Translations under genes and position numbers: made by a program | Shown: one piece after another, positions 18,351 through 27,566 of the stretch | How the letters are laid out: each line of letters opens with the position of its first letter | How positions within the stretch are numbered: the stretch's first letter is position 1 | Notes under the pieces: generated by a model | Told to the model about the DNA's origin: nothing | The model's database searches: none | Seen by the model: only the letters and a program-made list of their open reading frames with translations | Assembly: GCA_963803015.1 (NCBI GenBank) | Contig: CAWDKV010000004.1 | Location: 62,001 to 126,000 of the forward strand | Length of the DNA: 64,000 bases | Direction: 5' to 3' | From: Berkiella sp963803015 | GTDB lineage: Bacteria > Pseudomonadota > Gammaproteobacteria > Berkiellales > Berkiellaceae

Positions 18351-20280
18351 GGTCCGAATCCTCCCTATTATCTAACATTTTTATTTGACATTCATACAAA
18401 ACTTTATCAGCAAACTCACTTATACTCATATTACCTAAATCAGCGCCATGTCGGGTTCTGACAGAAAGTGTTTGATTTTCCACTTCCCGATCCCCTAGCA
18501 CTAACAAATAAGGAACACGCTGTAAGGTGTGCTCACGGATTTTAAACCCAATCTTCTCATTTCTCAAGTCAGAAACAGCTCTGATCCCTTTTTCTTTTAA
18601 GGCAGCCTCCACTTTATGCACCATTTCGGTCTGCCTATCCGTAATATTTAAGACTACGGCTTGCGTTGGGGCCAGCCAAAGTGGGAAGTTGCCGGCGTAT
18701 TCTTCTATCAAAATCCCAATAAAGCGCTCGAAGGAGCCTAATATGGCCCGATGTAACATCACAGGTACTTGCCTAACTCCATCTTCAGCAACAAATTCTG
18801 CACCAAGGCGCCCTGGCATGGAGAAGTCTACCTGCATTGTCCCACACTGCCAAACCCGACCTATACAATCTTGCAAGGAAAATTCTAGCTTCGGACCATA
18901 GAACGCCCCTTCACCAGCAGACAACTCCCATTTAATGGACTTGGCATTCAGCGCGAGCTCGAGTGCTTTCTCTGCTTTATCCCAAAGGCTATCGTCGCCT
19001 ACGCGCTGATCTGGGCGAGTGGCTAGCCTAATAATAATATCTTTGAAGCCAAAGTCGGCATAAACTTCATAAAGCAAATCGATGAAACGAATCACTTCCT
19101 CTTGAATTTGATCTTCCGTGCAAAAAATATGCGCATCATCTTGTACAAAGGAGCGGACTCGCATTAAGCCATGTAATGCGCCAGAGGGTTCATAACGGTG
19201 GCAGGCACCAAATTCGGCTAGACGAATGGGCAGCTCTCTGTAACTTCTGATCCCTTGATTAAAGATTTGGATATGACAAGGGCAATTCATCGGCTTCACG
19301 GCATAGAGGCGCTCATCTGATTCCAGGGTAAACATGTTCTGCGAGAACATTGCTAAGTGCCCTGAGCGCTCCCATAAGGTTTTATCAACCACTTGCGGTG
19401 TATTCACTTCCGCATAACCATGTTGGGTTAATACCCCACGTATGAACTGTTGAATTTGTTGATAAATCGTCCAACCTTTAGGGTGCCAAAATACCATGCC
19501 AGGTGCTTCTTCTTGCATGTGAAACAAATTGTATTTTTTGGCGAGCTTACGATGATCGCGCTTTTCCGCTTCTTCCAACCGATGCAAATAAGCATCTAAG
19601 TCTTTTTTATTCGCCCAGGCGGTGCCATAAATTCGTTGCAGCATTTCATTTTTGGCATCGCCTCGCCAATAAGCGCCGGCGACCTTCATCAGCTTAAACG
19701 CTTTAATTTTACTAGTAGAGGGCACGTGCGGCCCACGGCATAAGTCGATAAAATCGCCCTGTTGATAAAAGCTCAACATTTCCCCTTCTGGGATGCTTTT
19801 TATAATTTCAACTTTGTAGTGCTCGCCCATTTTTTCAAATTTTTTAATCGCCTCTTCTCGTGAGATTTCATGGCGAGACACACTTAAATTGGCTTTAGTA
19901 AGCGCTTCCATCTTTTGTTCAAAAAGTGCTAAATCTTCCGTCGTAAAAGCGCGTTTAAAAGCAAAATCGTAATAAAACCCATCTTCAATCACAGGGCCAA
20001 TGGTAACCTGTGCTTCAGGGTAAACAGATTGCACAGCTTGTGCCAAAAGATGCGCACAAGAGTGACGGATGACTTCTAAGCCTTCCGGGCTTTGCTCAGT
20101 GATAATAGACAATGAGACGTCATTATTTATCACATAAGAAGTATCGACCAATTTACCATCGACTTTTCCTGCTAAAGCCGCAGCAGCTAGCCCTTTGCCA
20201 ATGCTTGCCGCTACGTCAAAGACCGTAACAGGCTCTGCATAAGTTTTTTGACTACCATCTGGCAAGGTCACAATCGGCAT
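18346..20280 (-). CDS. thrS: Threonyl-tRNA synthetase
   Basis: Charges tRNA-Thr. Domains in order: TGS (residues 1-62), the editing domain with HSCAHLLAQAV and CRGPHVPST (zinc-like editing residues), the class II core (motif 2 GACHRYEPSGALHGLMRVRS, zinc ligands in MNCPCH, motif 3 VMLHRAILGSFERFIGIL) and the anticodon-binding domain (from about residue 540). At 644 residues it is full length. It is first in the thrS-infC-rpmI-rplT-pheST-ihfA cluster. The 253-base gap upstream holds a GGAAAAGT/ACTTTTCC inverted repeat (20428-20453) but no recognisable E. coli-type operator. Confidence 0.98.
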   Translation of the reverse strand: MPIVTLPDGSQKTYAEPVTVFDVAASIGKGLAAAALAGKVDGKLVDTSYVINNDVSLSIITEQSPEGLEVIRHSCAHLLAQAVQSVYPEAQVTIGPVIEDGFYYDFAFKRAFTTEDLALFEQKMEALTKANLSVSRHEISREEAIKKFEKMGEHYKVEIIKSIPEGEMLSFYQQGDFIDLCRGPHVPSTSKIKAFKLMKVAGAYWRGDAKNEMLQRIYGTAWANKKDLDAYLHRLEEAEKRDHRKLAKKYNLFHMQEEAPGMVFWHPKGWTIYQQIQQFIRGVLTQHGYAEVNTPQVVDKTLWERSGHLAMFSQNMFTLESDERLYAVKPMNCPCHIQIFNQGIRSYRELPIRLAEFGACHRYEPSGALHGLMRVRSFVQDDAHIFCTEDQIQEEVIRFIDLLYEVYADFGFKDIIIRLATRPDQRVGDDSLWDKAEKALELALNAKSIKWELSAGEGAFYGPKLEFSLQDCIGRVWQCGTMQVDFSMPGRLGAEFVAEDGVRQVPVMLHRAILGSFERFIGILIEEYAGNFPLWLAPTQAVVLNITDRQTEMVHKVEAALKEKGIRAVSDLRNEKIGFKIREHTLQRVPYLLVLGDREVENQTLSVRTRHGADLGNMSISEFADKVLYECQIKMLDNREDSDH

Positions 20281-20533
20281 GAGTACACCCTAATATTCGG
20301 AAAAATAATTAAAGCATATCAATAAATGGGGGATTTACAAAGGGTTGCATCTTGTTGATGCTTTTTCAGGTGAAGGAGATATTTGGAAGGCACTACGAAG
20401 AAATGAAGAGTTGGCTGGCGTTTAAACGGAAAAGTTTGTTAAGACACTTTTCCAATTCCTTCTCTCACAAGAGCTTCAATTTTTAGAAATACTCTCTCTC
20501 AGCTGAAACGCCTTGACCAAAGTATTTTGCGTC

Positions 20534-21865
20534 CTATGTTCTAAAAAATCTTGTTGCTTCAATGACTCTTTTAAGTTCCGCAGGGATATCAATGCCCCTT
20601 TCTTGAGCCTTTTTTATTTCTACATCTGTTACGACTTTTGCGGATAACCATAGTAAAGATTGACTACTCCCCTTTTTGCTAGTAGGGCTATTTAGAGCAG
20701 CTCTTGCACAATTTTTTTCAAGGATGCGGGCTATTTCTTTTTCTTGTGCTGCACTGATATTGCTAAGAAGCAATTTTGCAACCTGAGAGCCTTTTAAGTT
20801 TTTAGCAAATGCTTTCGCATCTTCGAAAGTGATATTATTTCTTCTTAGATTCAGCGTGGTCAGTTTGGTCTCTTTTAGTTCATTTGCTAAAGAAGGAGCA
20901 CCATTTTCCAAGCTAATCCCTTGTCTCTCTAGTTCGAGAGTTGATATATCCGTCTTTTTTAAAGCATCAACAATTTTCTTACTATTAAAATAATGCCCAT
21001 TATCTGAGGTCGGATCTGATTCTTCAAAGCTAAAGCGCCAAGGATCAACGCAACCACCATAGCTGAAACTAAGCGTTCTCACTTTGGAGCCTGGTAAAGC
21101 AGGAAGAATGTAATCCTCCAATGCTCGACCATATTTTTGCAATCCTCTTATGTTCAACATGGTAATATTAGTATCTTTTATTTCAAAAGTTTGATTAAAC
21201 CAAAGAAGTAAAGCAAAGCGATCAGAATCCATATCCGACAGAAAAAGAGCGCTAAGATTTTTGAAATAATATTTTACTAATAGGTGAGCCTGATCGAACG
21301 AGAAACGTGTTAGCTTCAGGGTTTCAAGATGGGCACTATTAGATGTAAAGCAGTCTAAGTTCAAGAAAGTATTTGCATTCCAACGGACACATTCAAGAGT
21401 TGAAATATCTGCGGTCAGGTATTTTTGACATGCGTGGCTTATTGTTGCAGTTTCAGACTGAGACTCAGTCACTACTACCGTTTTTGTTTCAGAGAATATC
21501 CGATAATTTGCGACATAGTTGCGACAATCCACAATTTTTAAAGTTTTATATTTTCCGATAGTAAGAGAAGCTACAAAAATTTTAATAGCATTTACGCATT
21601 CACTTAGTTTATTTCTTAGCTCTTTGTCCATCAAGAGGAGCCCTATGCTAATGACTCCTGCAAAAAATAATCCATAACAAGCGGCAGTCAGCGCACCTGT
21701 GAGTCCTGTAGTTGTGACAAACATCTTTAAGCCAAAAACGAAACCAAAGGTTAAGCCTGTGCTTAGCAATATATTTTTTCTACGCGATATCATAAATCCT
21801 TTAAATTTGTGCCAATAGTAGGAGGTTAAGCCTGCGCTTAGTAACATGTTTTTTATAGTTGACAT
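20534..21865 (-). CDS. Leucine-rich-repeat (RNI-like) membrane protein
   Basis: Unusual 443-residue protein. After a short basic lead, hydrophobic segments (about residues 34-80, including FGFVFGLKMFV and AACYGLFFAGVISIGLLLM) suggest two membrane helices. The rest carries irregular leucine-rich repeats, clearest at LETLKLTRFSFDQA, ISTLELERQGISLENGAPSL, LTTLNLRRNNITFEDAKAFA and VAKLLLSNISAAQE. That LxxLxLxxNxI pattern with 28-residue spacing is the ribonuclease-inhibitor type seen in eukaryotes and in Legionellales effectors. The first 24 codons are a near copy of codons 25-48 (see the tandem repeat). It may be a membrane-targeted effector (inference). Confidence 0.75.
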   Translation of the reverse strand: MSTIKNMLLSAGLTSYYWHKFKGFMISRRKNILLSTGLTFGFVFGLKMFVTTTGLTGALTAACYGLFFAGVISIGLLLMDKELRNKLSECVNAIKIFVASLTIGKYKTLKIVDCRNYVANYRIFSETKTVVVTESQSETATISHACQKYLTADISTLECVRWNANTFLNLDCFTSNSAHLETLKLTRFSFDQAHLLVKYYFKNLSALFLSDMDSDRFALLLWFNQTFEIKDTNITMLNIRGLQKYGRALEDYILPALPGSKVRTLSFSYGGCVDPWRFSFEESDPTSDNGHYFNSKKIVDALKKTDISTLELERQGISLENGAPSLANELKETKLTTLNLRRNNITFEDAKAFAKNLKGSQVAKLLLSNISAAQEKEIARILEKNCARAALNSPTSKKGSSQSLLWLSAKVVTDVEIKKAQERGIDIPAELKRVIEATRFFRT

Positions 21866-21900
21866 AAGAATCCTTTAAGTTTGCACCAATGTTATTGGTA
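21751..21900. repeat. Tandem duplication of about 72-75 bases across a start codon
   Basis: Two adjacent near-copies. Each reads (plus strand) TTAAGCCTGxGCTTAGxAA, then a T run, a start-codon complement CAT, and AATCCTTTAAxTTTGxxCCAAT. The CATs are at 21791 and 21863, 72 bases apart. The LRR gene therefore has two potential starts and two ribosome-site regions, and its first 24 residues (MSTIKNMLLSAGLT and following) echo residues 25 onward (MISRRKNILLSTGLT). Confidence 0.75.
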
Positions 21901-22102
21901 TTGGCTTCGAGGTTTTCGAAAGAATTGAAACTAGTCTAGATTTTACAAGATGTGTCTACGAAATCAAGTTTAAAAGCAAACTAAAAATAGACTCTACACG
22001 GATTTCCCATGGTATTTTGAAATATAAGTTAATCAGCTGGTAGCCAGAAGGATATTAGCGCAACTATATTGAAACAATCGAGAGGGGATTAAATGCAAGA
22101 GT

Positions 22103-22177
22103 TGGTAGGCGCGAGTGGGATCGAACCACCGACCACCACCATGTCAAGGTGGTGCTCTACCACTGAGCTACGCGCCT
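22103..22177 (-). tRNA. tRNA-Val (anticodon GAC)
   Basis: 75-base tRNA with encoded CCA. The acceptor is AGGCGCG pairing with CGCGCCT, the D arm is GCTCAGTGGTAGAGC, the anticodon stem is CCACC/GGTGG with loop TTGACAT (anticodon GAC), and the T arm is GGTGGTTCGATCCC. It sits alone on the minus strand, divergent from aspS. Confidence 0.96.
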
Positions 22178-22233
22178 AAAAAGAACTCGGAAAAGATATC
22201 ACCTTTTAAAGGCGCCGCGCAAGACATCTCTCC

Positions 22234-22263
22234 TTGAACAACACTCAATGACTTACTTATAAT
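22234..22263 (+). promoter_or_regulatory. Sigma-70-type promoter of aspS
   Basis: TTGAAC at 22234-22239 and a perfect TATAAT at 22258-22263, separated by 18 bases, 49 bases ahead of the aspS start codon. This is the only good promoter match in the gap. Confidence 0.65.
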
Positions 22264-22311
22264 GAACTCATTACTGATATACTTTTCACTAAACTCATAT
22301 AGGCACAAGCT

Positions 22312-24102
22312 ATGCACCCATACCGAACACATACCTGCGGCGAGATCTCTCTTACCCACGAGGGACAAACAGTCCGCCTCTCAGGCTGGATCCATCGTAA
22401 GCGTGACCATGGTAATTTATTATTTGTCGATCTCAGAGATCATTACGGGATCACCCAGTGTGTTATTGAAACAACTTCTGTTGATTTTAAACAAGTCGAA
22501 GGTGCGCGATTAGAAAGCGTGGTCACGGTTACAGGAAAAGTGATTAAACGCACCCCTGATACGATTAATGCCAAAATGGCAACTGGTGCCATAGAAATAG
22601 AAATCACAAACTTTAATGTTGAATCACAAGCAGATATCTTGCCTATACAAATCAATAGCGATCAAGAATTCCCTGAAGATACCCGTTTGCGTTATCGCTT
22701 TTTGGATCTGCGCCGTGAAAAAATGCACAAAAATATTGTGCTGCGCTCGCAAGTGATTTCCTCCATTCGTAAAAGAATGACAGCGGAAGGTTTCCTTGAA
22801 ATGCAAACCCCCATTTTAACCTCCAGCTCTCCTGAAGGCGCGCGCGATTATTTAGTACCCAGCCGGATCCATCCGGGTAAATTTTATGCTCTTCCCCAAG
22901 CCCCCCAACAATTTAAACAATTATTGATGGTGGCAGGGTTTGATAAATATTTCCAAATTGCGCCGTGTTTTCGTGATGAAGATGCACGCGCAGATAGATC
23001 ACCCGGTGAATTTTATCAATTAGACTTTGAAATGTCCTATGTCACACAAGAAGATGTGTTCAACGCATTAGAGCCTGTTTTACATGGTATTTTTACAGAA
23101 TTTGCCAAAGGGCGCTCTGTCACCCCGCTCCCCTTCCCACGTTATGCCTTTGATGAGTCCATGTTAAAGTTTGGTAATGACAAACCTGATCTGCGGATCC
23201 CTTTTCATAACGTAGATATTACTTCCGTTTTTAAAGGATCTAGCTTCAACGCCTTTGCTAATGCGATTGAAAAAGGCGCGATGGTCATCGGTATTCCGGC
23301 GCCAGGCGCCGCGAGTCAATCCAGAAAGTTCTTTGATAACATGAATGATTGGGCTAAAACCCAAGATGCACCCGGATTAGGCTATATCACCTTTGCTGAT
23401 GGTGAAGCTAAAGGCCCTATCGCCAAGTTTTTAAGCCCAGAACAAATTGCAACATTAAAACAACTGGCGCAAGTCAAAGAAAATGACGCTCTCTTTTTCG
23501 CCTGTGCTCCTAAAAAACAAGCGCAAAAACTAGCAGGTCTTGCTCGAGTGCGGATAGGAGAAACGCTTTCTCTTATCGATAAAAACTGCTTTGATTTTTG
23601 TTGGGTGGTGGATTTTCCCATGTTCGAATACAACGAAGAGGAAAAGAAAGTCGACTTCTCCCATAACCCCTTTTCCATGCCACAAGGCGGCTTAGAGGCG
23701 CTTGAAAAACAAGATCCGCTTACTATTAAAGCTTTCCAATACGACATCGTTTGTAATGGAATAGAGTTATCAAGTGGTGCGATTCGTAACCATTTGCCGG
23801 AAGTCATGTACAAAGCCTTCGAAATTGCTGGCTATGGACCAGAAGTCGTGGAGTCTCATTTTGGTGGTTTGCTGAACGCATTTAAATACGGCGCGCCTCC
23901 TCACGGTGGCTGTGCTCCGGGGATCGATCGCATTGTCATGCTTCTTGCCGATGAGCCAAACCTGCGAGAAGTGGTTGCCTTCCCGATGAACCAGCAAGCA
24001 CAAGACTTATTGATGCAAGCACCTGCGGAAGCAACCGAAAAGCAATTAAAAGAATTGCATATTCGTGTGCAGTTACCCATTAAAGAAAAAGAAACCGCCT
24101 AA
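22312..24102 (+). CDS. aspS: Aspartyl-tRNA synthetase
   Basis: Class II synthetase for tRNA-Asp. The N-terminal OB-fold anticodon-binding domain (residues 1-105; LSGWIHRKRDHGNLLFVDLR) is followed by the catalytic core with motif 2 (FRDEDARADRSPGEFYQLD), the bacterial GAD insertion (about residues 285-420) and motif 3 (GGCAPGIDRIVMLL). At 596 residues it is full length and of the bacterial type. tRNA-Asn is also encoded in the window, but whether this AspRS is discriminating cannot be told by eye. A promoter lies just upstream and hairpins follow the stop. Confidence 0.98.
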   Translation: MHPYRTHTCGEISLTHEGQTVRLSGWIHRKRDHGNLLFVDLRDHYGITQCVIETTSVDFKQVEGARLESVVTVTGKVIKRTPDTINAKMATGAIEIEITNFNVESQADILPIQINSDQEFPEDTRLRYRFLDLRREKMHKNIVLRSQVISSIRKRMTAEGFLEMQTPILTSSSPEGARDYLVPSRIHPGKFYALPQAPQQFKQLLMVAGFDKYFQIAPCFRDEDARADRSPGEFYQLDFEMSYVTQEDVFNALEPVLHGIFTEFAKGRSVTPLPFPRYAFDESMLKFGNDKPDLRIPFHNVDITSVFKGSSFNAFANAIEKGAMVIGIPAPGAASQSRKFFDNMNDWAKTQDAPGLGYITFADGEAKGPIAKFLSPEQIATLKQLAQVKENDALFFACAPKKQAQKLAGLARVRIGETLSLIDKNCFDFCWVVDFPMFEYNEEEKKVDFSHNPFSMPQGGLEALEKQDPLTIKAFQYDIVCNGIELSSGAIRNHLPEVMYKAFEIAGYGPEVVESHFGGLLNAFKYGAPPHGGCAPGIDRIVMLLADEPNLREVVAFPMNQQAQDLLMQAPAEATEKQLKELHIRVQLPIKEKETA

Positions 24103-24123
24103 CCCAAAAAATATATCTTTTGT

Positions 24124-24153
24124 CCTCAAGCAGCGCTTCTGCTCTGCTTGAGG
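24124..24153. other. Hairpin after aspS
   Basis: Perfect 10-base stem CCTCAAGCAG / CTGCTTGAGG with loop CGCTTCTGCT, 21 bases after the aspS stop. No T run follows on either strand, so termination is possible but not demonstrated. The flanking GCGCAATGACA resembles the end of the repeat at 44729-44811. Confidence 0.45.
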
Positions 24154-24180
24154 CGCAATGACAAATAATATATCAAGCAC

Positions 24181-24222
24181 ACACAATAGATAATGCATAA
24201 ATTTACGCATTATCTATTGTGT
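24181..24222. other. Perfect 16-base inverted repeat
   Basis: ACACAATAGATAATGC, a 10-base spacer ATAAATTTAC, then the exact complement GCATTATCTATTGTGT. It lies between aspS and the F-box/ankyrin trio. It is longer and more perfect than needed for a terminator and has no T run, so an operator or a small-element end is equally possible. Confidence 0.6.
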
Positions 24223-24300
24223 CAATCTTACTCGACTACTTTTGGTAATATAGCTACTCAGCAACACATTCTGACCTACTCATCTCATAGTCAATATATT

Positions 24301-24358
24301 GTTTTGTATGACATTACTTCTATTCTATAGAGTGATATTTTTACTTCTAACTTTTTAC
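24301..24358 (+). promoter_or_regulatory. Shared upstream block of F-box/ankyrin gene 1
   Basis: Contains TTTTGTATGACATTACTT followed by an AT-rich stretch and TTCTAACTTTTT. The same arrangement precedes the other two paralogues (25807-25868 and 27567-27626). This copy is the most diverged in its middle. The block ends 26 bases before the chosen start codon, closer than in the other two genes. Confidence 0.5.
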
Positions 24359-24384
24359 CAGTGGTCTACAATAAGAATTACCTC

Positions 24385-25659
24385 ATGTTAAATAATCACC
24401 CTGAAGCAATCGCACTTATTTTACCAGCTGGATTTTTAACTGCAGCTTTTCCAAATTTACGCTCACACGATTTATTGAACGCAAAACTGGTTGAAAAGCT
24501 TTGGCAAAGGATCACTAACAAACCTGCAATATGGCAGAATTTGATTAATCACTATTATCCTTATTTGCCGCCACAAAATCAGAACACCTATCAAACTGAA
24601 CCAAAAGAAATGTTCATCACAGAATTTAAGCGTATTTATGCTTTCTTTAAAAATCATTATGCTAAACACCTCACAATAAAAAAATTGTTGCCGGCAAGTT
24701 TATGCGGCGATATTGAGAAAATTGAGAAATCAGAAATCTCTGACCCTGCAAAAGAACAATTATATATTTTTTCTGCTGCGAATGGACATCTGCTGGGGTT
24801 AAATAAATTAAATGTTGCCGTTAAGAGTTATGCTTTTCTTTTAGCCGCGCAAAATGGGTACTCTCCCGCTTGTCAAATGATATTAACCCAAGCAGACAAA
24901 CAGATTTCAGCAGAACATAAAGGTCTGGCATTAGGGATAGCGGCTCAAAATGGATATCTTGACGCGGTCCAGACCTTGTTAACTCTAGCTGGCAAACAAA
25001 TTTTGCCTAAGCATAAAGCAAGAGCGCTTCATTGGGCCGCAGATTATGACTATTTTGAAGTTGTATTATTTATGTTAACGCAAACAGGCAAACAAAATTG
25101 GGCTGTAAATAAAGGTCTTGCTTTGCAGTGGGCAGCTTTACGTGATTATCCTGAGCTAGTTCAAACCTTGTTAATCCAATCTGGCCAAGAGATTTCAGCT
25201 AAATATAAAGGTCTAGCACTGCGAACAGCTGCCCAAAAACAACACTTTAATGTAGTTCAATCCTTGTTAACCCTAGCAGGACCTGAGATTTCAGCTTGGC
25301 ATAAATGTCATGCGCTGCTAAACGCTGTTAGGAAAAGTCATTTAGATATGGAATCTTTTCTATCAGAAAGAATAGGACATGAACCACTTTTTTTTGCTGT
25401 CATGGCTGCCATCAAGTTAGTTCGTATTTGTAAATTCTATACATGGCAAATAGCAACCCTCGTCAAGAATACTTTGGCTTCAAAGGAACTCTTCTCTCCT
25501 ATGACCAAACCGCCGAAGATGCAACCCTTCCAATTTCCACCTACAACTATACAAGAAATGCCAAAAAATACTGCTGGGCGTAAAGAAGAATCAACAACAA
25601 ACGGCATGAATGTTACTAGGGACGAGACAGTTAAAATTAAACGCATTAAATTAAGATAA
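24385..25659 (+). CDS. F-box-like/ankyrin-repeat protein 1 (paralogue trio)
   Basis: Candidate secreted effector of 424 residues. The N-terminus shows an F-box-like pattern: LPAGFLTAAFPNLRSHDLL then KLVEKLWQRITNKPAIWQNL (about residues 12-52), matching the LP...L...DL...V...W.....P.LW..L spacing of eukaryotic F-boxes, which bind Skp1. About six ankyrin-like repeats of 32 residues follow (KGLALGIAAQNGYLDAVQTLL and similar) without the usual TPLH. A hydrophobic stretch near residues 330-355 precedes a Pro-rich linker and a basic tail ending KIKRIKLR. The ATG at 24385 is preferred over a GTG at 24361 because it aligns with the MLNN start of the paralogues. This copy is the most diverged of the three. 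Confidence 0.75.
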   Translation: MLNNHPEAIALILPAGFLTAAFPNLRSHDLLNAKLVEKLWQRITNKPAIWQNLINHYYPYLPPQNQNTYQTEPKEMFITEFKRIYAFFKNHYAKHLTIKKLLPASLCGDIEKIEKSEISDPAKEQLYIFSAANGHLLGLNKLNVAVKSYAFLLAAQNGYSPACQMILTQADKQISAEHKGLALGIAAQNGYLDAVQTLLTLAGKQILPKHKARALHWAADYDYFEVVLFMLTQTGKQNWAVNKGLALQWAALRDYPELVQTLLIQSGQEISAKYKGLALRTAAQKQHFNVVQSLLTLAGPEISAWHKCHALLNAVRKSHLDMESFLSERIGHEPLFFAVMAAIKLVRICKFYTWQIATLVKNTLASKELFSPMTKPPKMQPFQFPPTTIQEMPKNTAGRKEESTTNGMNVTRDETVKIKRIKLR

Positions 25660-25806
25660 ATGATATTTTACAGGAGTTTCATCCACATTCATCTTATTGC
25701 CTAAAAGTACAATTTCATATCCAAGACGATTATTCCTGGTTGTTATAGTCTTTTACAGCATTTCACCGATAAATCATGTCTTATCCTACCATTTGTCTTG
25801 CGTATA

Positions 25807-25868
25807 GTTTTATATGACATTACTTTCACTTAATGAAATGCTATTTTTTATTTTATAACTTTTTTGCG
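25807..25868 (+). promoter_or_regulatory. Shared upstream block of F-box/ankyrin gene 2
   Basis: TTTTATATGACATTACTTTC, then ACTTAATGAAATGCTATTTTT and TATAACTTTTTTGCGACAGG. It is nearly identical to the block at 27567-27626 and related to that at 24301-24358. It ends about 90 bases before the start codon. Confidence 0.55.
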
Positions 25869-25956
25869 ACAGGTCTTATTCATTCCTCTCCAGCCTTAAT
25901 CAATATGTGGCCCATATCGCAAAACTTAAAATGCATATTCAAAAAGAGGTTAAAGC

Positions 25957-27501
25957 ATGCTTAATAATCAGCCCAGTTCAGCTATTCATACTTTGGCAGC
26001 TGAAAGTCATACACAGGATTTATTGAGCACAAAACTGATTGAAGAACTTTGGGAAAGTGTCAATAACGAGCCACCTGCAACATGGCAGCATTTAATTAAT
26101 CAACATTTCCCCTATTTGCCACTACTATATCAAAGACGCTATCAAGTTGTACCCAAAGCGCTGTTCATCGAAGAATTTCAATTCATTAACAGCATTATTC
26201 AAGAACGTCCAGAATACACAGTAATAAAATCCTACCTTTTCGCAAGTTTAAGGGGTGATATTGAAAAAATTGAAAAATCAAAAATATGTGACAAAGTTAA
26301 AGAACTATTATATATTTATGCTGCTGCTAATGGACACGTCAAAGGATTAAGTAAATTAGACCCTGTTTCTAAAGGTGAAGCACTTAAATTAGCGGCTGAA
26401 AATGGGTTCCTTCCAGCTTGTCAAATGATATTAACTGATGTTCATCAACAGATTTCTGCTGAAAATAAAGAATTAGCACTACAGTATGCTGCTAATATGG
26501 AACATCATGAAGTGGTTCAAGCCTTATTAGCTCATTCTGGTCAAAAAAGTTCAGCTGAATTTGTAGGTCTGCTGCTCCGAGATGTTGCTAAAAATGGATA
26601 TCATGAAGTTGTTCAAGCTTTGTTGACCCATGCTGGACAACAGATTTCTGCAGAGGATAAAGGTAGAGCGCTGATAAACGCTGCAAATGGACATCATGAA
26701 GTGGTTCAAGCCTTATTAGCGCACGCTGGTCAAGAAATTTCAGTTGAGCTTAAATGTTCAGCCATCATATGCGCTACTGATAATAAACATTTTGATATAG
26801 TTAAAACCTTATTAACCCAGGTAGATAAAGGGGAAACGCTGCAGTGGGTTGTTCGGATACGAGAATTTGATGTAGTTCAAGCCTTGTTAACTCTTGCTGG
26901 CCAAGAAATTTCAGCTGAAGATAAAGGTCAGGCATTAGTCTGGACTGCTTATAGTGGACATCTTGAGTGTGTTCAAGCCCTATTAACCCAGCCTGGACAG
27001 CAAATTTCAGCTGAACATAAAGGTCAGGCATTAGTGTGGGCTGCTCAAAATGGACAGCACAAAGTCGTCCAAGCCTTGTTACACCATGCTGGACAACAAA
27101 TTTCTGTTGAAGATAAAGGTAAAGCGCTAAAGTATGCCGCGCGCGAAGAACACCAAGATGTTGGGTCTTTTCTTTTAGAAAGAGTGGGACATCAACTACC
27201 AGTCTCTGTGGTTATCCAAGTTATGGGCTTTTTTTCCGCTTGTAAATTCTATGCTATGCGAACGGCTACAGCTTTAGGGGATCTATTTGCTTCTTTTGCT
27301 CCATCCACTCCTGTTGAACAACTGCCTTTACCTCCTGTGACAACAGAACCGTTGGCACAACCTACATTACCACCGCAAACTCTGGACCTAACACCAAAAG
27401 GCGCTAAGCGTAAACAAGAATCAACGCTAAAAACTAGCAACAATAAAATAGATGATGTGAATGATGAGCCATTTGAAATTAAACGCGCTAAATTAAGGTA
27501 A
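25957..27501 (+). CDS. F-box-like/ankyrin-repeat protein 2 (paralogue trio)
   Basis: Largest of the trio, 514 residues. N-terminal F-box-like segment: DLLSTKLIEELWESV then NEPPATWQHLINQHFPYL (about residues 22-55). A conserved helical linker follows (YLFASLRGDIEKIEKSKI), then about nine ankyrin-like repeats of 32 residues on the pattern AGQQISAEDKGxALxxAAxxGHHEVVQALL. One repeat is shortened (around QVDKGETLQWV), so the array has lost part of a unit. It ends with a hydrophobic segment, a Pro-rich linker and the basic tail EIKRAKLR. Met1 has GAGG upstream. The repeats within and between paralogues are so alike at the DNA level that recent duplication or gene conversion is likely. Confidence 0.8.
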   Translation: MLNNQPSSAIHTLAAESHTQDLLSTKLIEELWESVNNEPPATWQHLINQHFPYLPLLYQRRYQVVPKALFIEEFQFINSIIQERPEYTVIKSYLFASLRGDIEKIEKSKICDKVKELLYIYAAANGHVKGLSKLDPVSKGEALKLAAENGFLPACQMILTDVHQQISAENKELALQYAANMEHHEVVQALLAHSGQKSSAEFVGLLLRDVAKNGYHEVVQALLTHAGQQISAEDKGRALINAANGHHEVVQALLAHAGQEISVELKCSAIICATDNKHFDIVKTLLTQVDKGETLQWVVRIREFDVVQALLTLAGQEISAEDKGQALVWTAYSGHLECVQALLTQPGQQISAEHKGQALVWAAQNGQHKVVQALLHHAGQQISVEDKGKALKYAAREEHQDVGSFLLERVGHQLPVSVVIQVMGFFSACKFYAMRTATALGDLFASFAPSTPVEQLPLPPVTTEPLAQPTLPPQTLDLTPKGAKRKQESTLKTSNNKIDDVNDEPFEIKRAKLR

Positions 27502-27566
27502 ATGATTCTTTTTTTTGCATTTTTAACCACCCATCCCTGCTCTACTCACCGCTTATCATATACACA

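Noticed and set aside
20315..20425. Plus-strand open stretch reading HLVDAFSGEGDIWKALRRN upstream of thrS
   Set aside because: Only about 36 codons, no ATG, and not recognised. It may be the remnant of a lost gene but cannot be supported.
24124..24153. Strong hairpin after aspS as an intrinsic terminator
   Set aside because: No T run follows on either strand, so it is listed only as a hairpin.
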